Source: Boswellia sacra (Eukaryota; Streptophyta; Magnoliopsida; Sapindales; Burseraceae). Taken from it: 64,000 nt of DNA. The stretch spans positions 558,001-622,000 of the forward strand of contig SNVD02013892.1 in NCBI GenBank assembly GCA_013180625.2, given 5' to 3'. The notes under the pieces are model-generated. The model had not been told where the DNA came from. It did not search any database and worked only from the letters and a program-made list of their open reading frames with translations. Every line of letters begins with the position of its first letter. The first letter of the stretch is position 1. The position numbers were made by a program, and so were the translations under genes. Positions 10,301 to 19,135 of this stretch are shown one piece after another.

Positions 10301-11580
10301 CTCGACACTTACATGTCGAGTTATGTCGGATTCACAACCGACACTCGATATCAGTCTATTTTAAAAAACATCGAGTGTCGGATGCATCATCCGACACTCG
10401 ACACTTACATGTCGAGTCATGTTAGATTCACAACCAACACTCGATATCCGTCTATTTTAGAAGACATCGAGTGTCGGATGATGCATCCAACAGTCGACAC
10501 TAAATGTCGAGTCGTGTTCTGCTCTGTCGAGCGCATCGAGTTCTGTCGAGCATTTTGGTAAATTGCTTGTTTTAGCTTTTTTTTTTTGCCTTTTTGCATC
10601 ATATTTAACTATAATCCGGGTACATATCCAGAAAATTGAATTCCCCGGCCCCGACCCGATCTCGAAATTTCTGAGGAGATTGACTGGGAACGGGGAAAGG
10701 AATCCCAGGGAATGCCCAGGGCCGGGCAGGGGTCGGGGACTAGGCTCCTCGGCCCGACCCCAGCCTGAAATAAATATAAAAATATATTTTATTTTATTTA
10801 TTTAATTTACGACACCAAGAAATCCGACACTCGACATCCGTCTATTTTCGAAGACATCAAGTGTCGGACGTGTCGGATGCACCATCCGACACTCGATATT
10901 ATCTATTTTAGAAGACATCGACACTTATATGTCGAGTCGTGTTGGATTCACAACCGACACTCAATATCAATCTATTTTAGAAGATATCGAGAGTCAGATG
11001 ATGCATCCGACACTCGACACTTATATGTCGAGTCGTGTTGGATTCATAACCGACATTCGATATCAGTCTATTTTAGAAGACATCGAGTGTCGGACATCGA
11101 TCCGACACTCGACACTTACATGTCGAGTTATGTCGGATTCACAACCGACACTCGATATCAGTCTATTTTAAAAAACATCGAGTGTCGGATGCATCATCCG
11201 ACACTTGACACTTACATGTCGAGTCATGTCAGATTCACAACCAACACTCGATATCCGTCTATTTTAGAAGACATCGAGTGTCGGATGATGCATCCAACAG
11301 TCGACACTAAATGTCGAGTCGTGTTCTGCTCTGTCGAGCGCATCGAGTTTTGTCGAGCATTTTGGTAAATTGCTTGTTTTAGCTTTTTTTTTTTTGCCTT
11401 TTTGCATCATATTTAACTATAATCCGGGTACATATCCAGAAAATTGAATTCCCCGGCCCCGGCCCGATCTCGAAATTTCTGAGGAATTTTTTGGGGACGG
11501 AGATTAAAAAACCTTTCCGGGGCCGAGGCTGGGTCCGGGGATTGAGGTCTCCGGCCCGGTCCCAGGTCTTGCCATCCCTA
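7375..11580. mobile_element. Non-autonomous hAT-like element filled with a satellite-like tandem array
   Basis: The left end is TAGGGATAGCAA (7375-7386) and the right end is TTGCCATCCCTA (11569-11580), an 11/12 inverted match in the plant hAT style (TAGGGATGGCAA). The flanking 8-mers TTCAATCA and TTCAACCG agree at 6 of 8 positions and differ by transitions, fitting an old 8-bp hAT target duplication. GC-rich subterminal stretches (GGGGACGG, CCCCGACCCG types) lie inside both ends. No transposase is encoded. The interior is five tandem ~809-bp units. Superfamily assignment rests on the termini and duplication length. Confidence 0.78.
7456..11482 (+). repeat. Five tandem copies of an ~809-bp unit built of palindromic subrepeats
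   Basis: Unit landmarks (the GGAATGCCCAGGGCCGGG block) fall at about 7492, 8301, 9094, 9903 and 10710, giving spacings of 809, 793, 809 and 807 bp. Unit 2 is short because of a 16-bp deletion near 8,760. Copies are nearly identical by eye. Each unit has a GC-rich head, an AT-rich AATAAATATAAAAATATA stretch, then several ~100-bp subrepeats. A subrepeat has CCGACACTCGA facing TCGAGTGTCGG around a CTATTTTAGAAGACA core, so the array can form many hairpins. Open frames of up to 218 codons recur only because the repeat lacks stops; I do not call them genes. Confidence 0.95.
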
Positions 11581-11588
11581 TTCAACCG

Positions 11589-12379
11589 TATGTCAAACTC
11601 AATCGATGATGTCATATTAAAAGATATAGATAGAATACATATTTCTAATAGTATATATCTTTTTTTTTTGAATTACGATTAAAGAAATTAGGATTTTATG
11701 TTACAACAAAGATAGGTTGAAGATGATGATTAGGATTTAGCATTTGTCCTTAATATAGCAAATAATTACTATATGAGTAATTTAAGAAAAAAAATTATTT
11801 TTAAAATACATGTGTCTAATTTGAGTATTGTCTTCACTACAAATATAACACTACCTTAAGCCAATTATTATATAAATAAAAGATTTAAGAATAAGATGAT
11901 GATGATAATAATAATAAGATAAGTTATTATGAAAAAGAAAAAAATAATGATACTTTTCTTAAATTATATCCAAATTTTGTATCTCAAATGATATAATAAA
12001 AATTTATTTTGTATCTCAAATAATATGTATTTAATATAGGTTTGTCAAGGGATTGACATGAAGATGTAATGAGTGATGTAGTATGATGAGGTAATAATTA
12101 TTATTTAAATGAAAGAGATAAGAATAGAAAATAATAAGAAGAAGAAGAAGAAGATAATTTATTAAAAAGATAAGAATAACGATACTTTTTCTCAAATTAT
12201 GTCTCAAATAATGTGTATTTAGTATAGCTTTACAAGTGCATGATGTAATGAGTGGTATGATATGATGTGGCAGCTTTAATTTTATGCATGTTACTTGGGA
12301 TGTATGATTTTAGAATAATTCATGAGATGTGTATCGATGCTCAAAATTATACATCCATAGTTGAGATTGAAAGTTAAAA
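11589..12379. other. AT-rich DNA with MITE-like repeated pieces
   Basis: The segments 11,940-12,110 and 12,160-12,360 are related to each other and to 16,000-16,250. Shared runs include ATGTAATGAGTG and TAGTATGATG-like or GGTATGATATGATGTG blocks. No gene is visible. Confidence 0.55.
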
Positions 12380-13510
12380 GGGTGTATTCAATTGAATTAA
12401 TCTAAAGGATAAAAAACTTAGAATTTCTTAGGAATCCCAAGTTTGTTATTTAGTTGAAGTTTTTAACTAAGAAAAAAGTTTTATTAGGAAATAGGATTTT
12501 TTAAGTTTTAATAATCAATTTTCCACCCCCCACCTTAGGAAAACTTGATTTTCTTAGAAATACTATATTAAATTACTAAACTAACATTCTATATTTTTTA
12601 TGTGTCCAAACCTAACCTTATTTAAATAATTGATTAATTTATTTTATAAATAATTAACAAAATAATTATAAATATAATTCATTAATTTATTTTTCAAAAA
12701 CCAAAAAATAAAAATTTATATTTTTCAAAAATAAAATAAAAATTGCAAAATTTTTGGTTATTCAAAATGCCAAAATTGTACTTCTAAATAATTTAAAATC
12801 CAAAAATACCCTTGAATAATAAAATTTTATATTTATTTATTTTTTAAATAATATATTATAAAATATAAATTTATTAGAATTTATTTTTTAAAATTTATTT
12901 TCTGAAAATTTTATTTAAATAATTAATAAATATATTTAATTATTTATTTAGAATTAATAGAAATAATATATATAATTTTTATCTTTTTCAGATTTTTCTT
13001 TATTTTTAATTTTTAATTTATTTATTAGATTATTTATTTATTTTAAAAATCTATATTAATTTATAAATATTTGAAAATAATGTGGTAGTTTTTTTCAAAT
13101 TTATTTAATTTTAGTAAATAATTATTTATTTATTTAATAAATCTACATAAGTTTAATAATATTTTTGATAATTTGAATCTATTATTTATTTTTAAAGAAA
13201 AAGTGGAATTTAACTATTTATAGTAAAAAAATAAATTGTTTTACTATTAATTTAATAAAAAATTATTTATTTTATTTAATTTATTAAAAATTTAAATTTA
13301 AAATGTAAGTTTAATAATAGATGTTATATATTTCAATATTGAGGGTATTCATATCCAATTAATTTGTAAACTATTCTTTTCCGTTCATTATTCTATTAGA
13401 CAATCAAATGTAAGAAAAAGTTTCCTAAACCAATTCATTTCCCTCAATTTCTTATTTCCACCGACTTTTTCTTTCCCCCCACTTTTCCTTTCTCGCAACC
13501 GAACACACCC
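12380..13510. mobile_element. 1.13-kb non-autonomous TIR element
   Basis: The ends are GGGTGTATTCAATTG (12380-12394) and CAACCGAACACACCC (13496-13510), an imperfect ~15-bp terminal inverted repeat resembling GGGTGTGTTCGGTTG. The interior is AT-rich and non-coding, with C-rich tracts just inside both ends. The paralogous segment near 16,270 joins straight across (GAAAGTAAAAAATTATG), which marks this as an insertion. A clean target duplication is not visible, so the superfamily (PIF/Harbinger-like is possible) stays open. Confidence 0.65.
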
Positions 13511-14079
13511 ATTAGATTTTGTAGATTAATAACTAACATTTTGTAGATCAATTAGTAAAGCTTGTATCTAATTTTGTGTTAAAAAAAATTGTGTCAAAAA
13601 ATCTATTATCTATAATAAATATTAACTTCTTAATTAATTTATCTCTTATAAATAATTATTCTAAACGATTATGATATGTATATATGTGTGTGAATATACA
13701 TATATATGAGCAATGACACACCTCCCAACAAATTTTTATCTTAAATCTTAGCTCAAATAATATGGCAAATAAAATGTCATTTATTAAATGAATCATAAGA
13801 AGATATAGTCATTATATTATCAACACACATACTTGATAATCATTAATTAGATAAATATCATTTGGGATATGCTATTCGAGATAACTATTATTATTCTTTC
13901 CTATAAGTATAAGAAGATAATGTTTATCAAAAGATAATTTTATAAAAATAAATTTCAGGAAAATATTTGAGATAAATTCTAATCCATCTATAATTTTAAG
14001 ATGTGTCCTTCGTTACGTTATTATATATCTGCTCTTATCTTTTTCATGATAATATATCTTTTTAAAGGTTGGAGAACGG

Positions 14080-14360
14080 TAGGCGCGCTGCAACATATAA
14101 ATACGATCATCGTTTGCAAGCGGCAGCTCCAGAAAACTACAGTGCTTCCTCTTCGGTCAATTGTGTTTTGATCCAAGACGTTCCCATCTACGATTACCGA
14201 TGACTTCTAAATCGTCATCGTAAATGGGATCGTCTTGGAATAAAACACTATTATGTATATATGGAATTCAATTGGCAAGGATGAGTTCTTTAATTCTTGA
14301 AATATGTGACAGAAGCTAGCGAGTCTTTATCGTTCAAGTACCTCTTTAATGCTTCTTTAA
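14080..14360 (+). pseudogene. Decayed fasciclin (FAS1) gene fragment, relic 2
   Basis: It resembles the intact fasciclin gene around 17,840-17,940. GGTCAATTGTGTTTTGATCC and CCAAGACG are followed by CTACGAT, with the end motif GAGTTCTTTAATTCTTGA. A small inverted repeat is added: the CATCTACGATTACCGATGAC block is followed by GTCATCGTAAATGGGATCG. No open frame. Confidence 0.7.
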
Positions 14361-14430
14361 ATCTCAGTTAATTTTGTGATATATCTAATATTTATTGTAT
14401 GTGAATCTTGATGCTGTTCAATACATTTCA

Positions 14431-14552
14431 GGTTTCTTGTTGGTGAATATGCTGTGATTGGAAAAGACGCAGGTCACGGGAAATCTTTTAGCAGCACTTG
14501 CTGAAGCCGGATTCCTTCTTGGGCTGGAAAAGAAACAGGTTTGCCCATGTGC
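14431..14552 (+). other. Exon-like fragment of unknown origin
   Basis: A less AT-rich stretch lies between a TTTCAG acceptor-like site and a CAG/GT donor-like site. From about 14,472 one frame reads VTGNLLAALAEAGFLLGLEK, a protein-like helix, but the upstream part is only open in another frame. It may be a piece of a captured or degraded gene. I do not recognise the family. Confidence 0.3.
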
Positions 14553-15995
14553 GTAATTATCTTATTTTGATCCTCTATTGTCCCTTATTTTTTGAATTCT
14601 TTTGGAAAATATATGTTTAAGAAATATACATCTATCACACCAGTTTAATGGGTTCAAGTTATTGTTTCGAGCTCAAATTTTGATACCCCACGTAAGAGTG
14701 CTTTAGTGCTATAATCTTTTCGTACAAAGCTATTTTGGATAAGGGAAATCTACCGCATCTAAATGGTATGATATTTGATTTATAGTTAATACACCTAAAT
14801 GATGATAAAAATAATGTGATTAAATGCTATATATCATATATGATATAATAATTTAAAATAATTCAAAAACATCTATAGCATTACTTAAACATTTGTATGT
14901 TTGTGTGGAGAGATGTAACTTTTTAATTATGTAATAATACTGACTGTGAAATACCTAAATAGAAGGCAACAATTAATACACGTCAACCATGCATGCCAGA
15001 TCAGAAAATTTTTAATTTTTCATTGTAATGAAAGGCTAAACAAACTACAAAAGACAATTCCTAACAATTTAAATGCATAAATGTTTTTTGACCTACCATA
15101 CCATTAAATTGTTTGACTCAAGTCAATATTTTGAATAAAGCAAAAGTTTTTTTCTTAGAGAACATGGATCACAGAGTTCCAGCTGAAGTATATGCCATAT
15201 ATACATAATATTCTGCAAAATTTTAAAAATTGGAAAGAAAAAAACTTCAGCATTTTAAAGAAAATTATTAAGTTCCAAGCTTCATATATATTCAAATTAA
15301 GTTAATTTATATCACAAGATGTAGCTGAGTTTATGTGAAGGTCTATTGGGTACAAAATTCTGCTACAGTCACATGATATAGACTTGGGAATGCATACAAT
15401 TACCTAGGTCCAGCCTGCGCACTTTCACATGTACCCGAATGCAATTCGAAGTGCAAGGACATAAATTTATCTGCCCAGATGATTATCGATCCATTTTGAA
15501 GCAACAATTAATGTTGACTTAAAGCATGTCAACGCTATTAGAACTATAAATATAAAATGTTAACCTTTAGAAACATACCAACATCCTCTCCAAACATATA
15601 TATCAGTGGTAAACCGGACCTGCATTATCATGTTGATTTAGAAAATGTTTTGCAGATGATAGACCAAAACCCAGTTGAACCAGCAAGAAGACGATAATTC
15701 ACACAATGTAATACGCGTCAAATGTGAAAAATAAAAAGATACATTATTTGAACCTTAAATATACAAGACAAACCAATGTCTCAAATATGCTGTTCTCAAG
15801 ACATCAGTATTCCAGAGCTTTGTAACTTTTTAATTGTGGAGCATATATGTATGAATTACGATGAATATCATATTTGCTTTCAACATTATTCCCACGGAGA
15901 GGTTGCAGAGTTTGATAGCGTAAATGTGTAATTATATTCAATATTTACTTTAATTTCTTTTTTCCTTTTTCTTTCTCAAGAAAACAAAAGCCTCA
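14553..15995. other. Intergenic DNA, nothing supported
   Basis: AT-rich DNA without convincing coding frames, inverted repeats or RNA genes on either strand. Confidence 0.6.
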
Positions 15996-17110
15996 AAAAG
16001 ATAAGAATAATAATGCTCTTCCAAAATTATATCCCTAATGATGTATATTAATATAGACTTGTCAAGTATTCTATATCCAAATACATATATTTAATATAGG
16101 CTTGCCAATTAATAAATAGTGTGACGATATAATGAGTGGTATGATATGATGTGATAGCTTTAATTTAATATTATGTCATATCATTTGCGATGCATAATTT
16201 TGAGATAATTTTTGCAATGTATATTACTAATAAAAATTATATATCTTTTAGTAATGATTGATATTGAAAGTAAAAAATTATGATTTTGGGATAATTTTTT
16301 GGATCTCATCGATCATCTCAACTACTGAATTGTGTAGATCTAATTGTTGTGTTAAAAAATTTGCATCAAAAGATCCATTCTCTTTAATAAATATTAACTT
16401 CTTAATTATGTATCTTGTAAATAATTATTCTAAACAATTATCTTTTGAGTAATGATATACTTCCAAATTCTTATCTCAAATCTCAATTCAAATAATATGA
16501 CAAATGTAACATTTATTAGATGAATCATAAAAAAATGTATAAGTCATTATATCATTAATTCATCCACTTGAATATATATCATTTGAATATAAAATTTAAA
16601 ATTCAATTTAGGATAAGTATCATTGTCCTATTCTTTAATTTTAGAGGAGATTTGAATACAAAATTTGGAATTTAATTTGGATAAGTATCATTGTCCTATT
16701 CTACAATTTTAGAGGAGATTATTATAAGTATAAGAAGATAATGTTTATCAAAAGATAATTTTATAAAAATAAAATTTCAGAAAATTATATATTAGAGATA
16801 AATTCTAATCTATATATAATTTTAAAGTATGTACTTTGTTACATTGATATATATCATTTATAGCTTATTGATTAATGTTTTGTTTGCAAGCGCTAGCTCC
16901 AGAAAATTACAGTGCCTTCTCTTCGGCGAATTGTGTTTTGATCCAAGACACTCCCATCTACGATGACTAATGAGACTTGCTAGTTGTCATCGTAAATGGG
17001 ATTGTCTTGGAATAAAACACTATTATGAGTTCTTTAATTCTTCAAATTAATATACTCCTACTTTTTATGTGCCAGAAGCTAGCGAGTCTTGATTCAACTT
17101 CTTCTTTTAG
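15996..17110. repeat. Segmental duplication copy B (empty-site copy)
   Basis: This is the counterpart of 12,160-12,379 plus 13,511-14,360. It lacks the 1.13-kb TIR element and ends in the third fasciclin relic. Shared runs include GTATAAGAAGATAATGTTTA and CAAAAGATAATTTTATAAAA. It also holds an internal small duplication: TAAGTATCATTGTCCTATTC occurs twice between 16,610 and 16,700. Confidence 0.7.
16870..17110 (+). pseudogene. Decayed fasciclin (FAS1) gene fragment, relic 3
   Basis: It closely resembles relic 2 (TTTGCAAGCGCTAGCTCCAG, the TTGTGTTTTGATCCAAGACA run) and, less closely, the intact gene 0.9 kb downstream. It carries the same CTACGATGAC / GTCATCGTAAATGGG inverted pair as relic 2, so relics 2 and 3 share a common decayed ancestor. 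Confidence 0.7.
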
Positions 17111-17439
17111 GCATGGATGACTTGTATATATTTTCTCAGTTAATGTGAACTTACTCGAAGTGTGGCTGTGATACTATTTGTGGTTTTGTGTGTACCTTTT
17201 TTTTTTCTCCTCAGGAAAAGAGAAGCCTGTAATTTTAAATATAATTTGAGGCCACGAAAAGGGTACAACACTCTACAAATCATAAAAGCCAGACCCGAAT
17301 TTGATTACAGTTAGTTACAACTACTTTTTAACTTCGGTATGATATTTTTCCCGCTCTGGAAACCGCAAGGGCACTTTAAATATATATCATGATCAATACT
17401 ATTGTGGAATTTATTTGCTTCTAATTGTTTTGTTTCAGA

Positions 17440-18516
17440 ATGGGGGTACCTTTGAGCCAGAACGAAGACATTACTCCAATCTCACTTTTGCTTCTCTTCT
17501 TTCTCATGTTCTCTTCTCTAATTTCCACCTCTGCGCTTCCTTCTCCTGAAACCTTCTACAATGCCGTAGACACCCTTTCAAACTCCGGCTACCTATCCAT
17601 GGCACTCACACTTCAAATCACCTCCAAGACTCTCGATCTTGAATCCAAAACCATCACCGTTTTCGCTCCTTCAGATCTTGCTTTCTTTCGATCGGGTCAG
17701 ATGTCGCTTCTTCAACTACGTTATCATATATCACCGGTAAAACTCTCGCAAGATGACGTCAACCGTCTTCATGTTGGCTCACGGATACCCACATTGTTTC
17801 CGAATCACTCCCTGACGGTTACTGCTTCAGATTACAATGCCTCGTTTGCGGTCAATGGTGTTTTAATCCAAGACGATCCTCTTTACGATGACGAACATTT
17901 GATTATGTATGGAATGGAGGACTTCTTGAATTCTTCTTTTCATGATGTTAATGCTACTTCTTCTTCAGAGCAAGAAGCGACTACTTCTTCAATGCGTAAA
18001 AGTTTGGCTCAGTTTGAAGTTGAAGCGGATGGTTTTGATGTTCATGTCTTTCGTCAGGCGTCGGATTGCTTGATCTCGAAAGGCTTCACTATAATGGGGA
18101 GTTTTCTTGGCGTGCAGTTGGCAGGGTTGAAAGGTGATCAGACAAGTTTAACAATCTTTGCACCAGTTGACGCAGCAGTGGAGGAAGCATATGTGAGGAA
18201 CATTACCGATTATTTTGTGATGTTTAGGCAACATGTTGTTCCAGGATTGCTTTCTTGGCAGGACCTGGTTAGGATTGGTGATGGGGTGATGTTGCCAACT
18301 TTTTCAGGAAGCTTTTATATTAATGTGGCTTGGTCTGGTGATGTCCTTGTGCTTAATGGTGTTCCAGTGATCTTTCCAGATATGTTCAGAAGCGACAGCC
18401 TTGTCCTGCATGGCCTCAGTAGGGTCCTCACGTCACCAGCGAAGCAAGAGATAATTGGAGATTCTTTCTCGGAACTTAATGCTGAAGATTACAAGGATCC
18501 CCCGGATTATATATGA
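17440..18516 (+). CDS. Fasciclin-like protein with two FAS1 domains (FLA19/20/21 type), single exon
   Basis: A 358-residue secreted protein. The first ATG in frame is at 17440; upstream in-frame codons have no ATG. A hydrophobic signal peptide (about residues 13-32, S-L-L-L-L-F-F-L core) precedes two FAS1 adhesion domains. The first spans about 36-165 and has the T-V-F-A-P-S-D motif; the second spans about 185-335 and has T-I-F-A-P-V-D-A. N-x-S/T glycosylation sites are frequent. No Pro/Ala-rich arabinogalactan region and no C-terminal GPI-type hydrophobic tail are visible. That matches the atypical Arabidopsis FLA19/20/21 group rather than classical FLAs. A cell-wall or cell-surface role is likely; the exact function is unknown. 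Three relics of the same gene lie upstream. Confidence 0.88.
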   Translation: MGVPLSQNEDITPISLLLLFFLMFSSLISTSALPSPETFYNAVDTLSNSGYLSMALTLQITSKTLDLESKTITVFAPSDLAFFRSGQMSLLQLRYHISPVKLSQDDVNRLHVGSRIPTLFPNHSLTVTASDYNASFAVNGVLIQDDPLYDDEHLIMYGMEDFLNSSFHDVNATSSSEQEATTSSMRKSLAQFEVEADGFDVHVFRQASDCLISKGFTIMGSFLGVQLAGLKGDQTSLTIFAPVDAAVEEAYVRNITDYFVMFRQHVVPGLLSWQDLVRIGDGVMLPTFSGSFYINVAWSGDVLVLNGVPVIFPDMFRSDSLVLHGLSRVLTSPAKQEIIGDSFSELNAEDYKDPPDYI

Positions 18517-19135
18517 TGAAGAGCGCCATGGAAACTCTTTTTTTGGTATATAGTTGGGTTCTTCCTTCCAGCTTAATTTTCTTACTAGTTTTTCTGCTTT
18601 CACAGTAAATTCTGGACGGACGATTTTTTCTTGCAAGCCCTGAGGATACTGTTCTAATCGTACATTCTATATTAGATTCATCATTATTTTAATGCAGAAT
18701 ATTCTAATGCAAAGATTGGTTTTAGAGCATTTTACCTTCTCAGATGTATGTTTTGCCGCTACATAGACGAGAATTTAGTTCGAGTGACAATTCTCTGCCA
18801 TTATCTGTTAGATTCAGAACCAAATCATTTCTGTTCTTTTACCAAATATCCGAAGGAAATAATGATGAGACAGTAATAATCTACCAAATTTACTCGTTCA
18901 GTTCCGTTATGTCCATAAGAAAATCGACATTCTGATTGATCCAGTTAAGTGGAATATGAGAATTCATACAGAAAATTTATCTTCCGGTAAAAATACAGGT
19001 ACACTTGATTTAGCTTACTGATTGTACAAAGCCCTGCTGTTCTAGTTGAATATAATGATGTTATAAACGCAGCAGTGTATGCAGCACAAGTTTTGAACCT
19101 TAACTCTCCATCTTTTATTGCCTCTACCCTCTACA
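18517..19135. other. Convergent 3' regions
   Basis: This lies between the stop codons of the fasciclin gene (+) and the membrane protein gene (-). It presumably holds both 3' UTRs. No further gene is supported. Confidence 0.6.

Larger units (their letters stand above)
12160..14360. repeat. Segmental duplication copy A (interrupted at 12,380-13,510)
   Basis: The flanks 12,160-12,379 and 13,511-14,360 align in the same order with 15,996-17,110. They include a MITE-like section, a shared AAGAAGATAATGTTTATCAA block and a fasciclin relic. The two copies are diverged, with many small indels. Confidence 0.7.

Noticed and set aside
7494..11368. Recurring open frames of 141-218 codons in the tandem array, in two frames
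   Set aside because: They follow the repeat unit exactly, overlap each other, consist of repeated Y-F-R-R-H-R type strings and match no family. They exist because the repeat lacks stop codons.
7456..11482. CRISPR-like array
   Set aside because: Repeats are palindromic and regularly spaced, but the spacers are themselves repeats, unit length is ~809 bp, and the context is a plant genome with no cas genes.
13676..13712. TA/TG microsatellite as a functional site
   Set aside because: A short imperfect ATATGTATATATGTGTG run; ordinary low-complexity DNA.
17425..17439. Five extra codons before the fasciclin start
   Set aside because: No ATG is present there; the first ATG is at 17440 and is followed by a normal signal peptide region.
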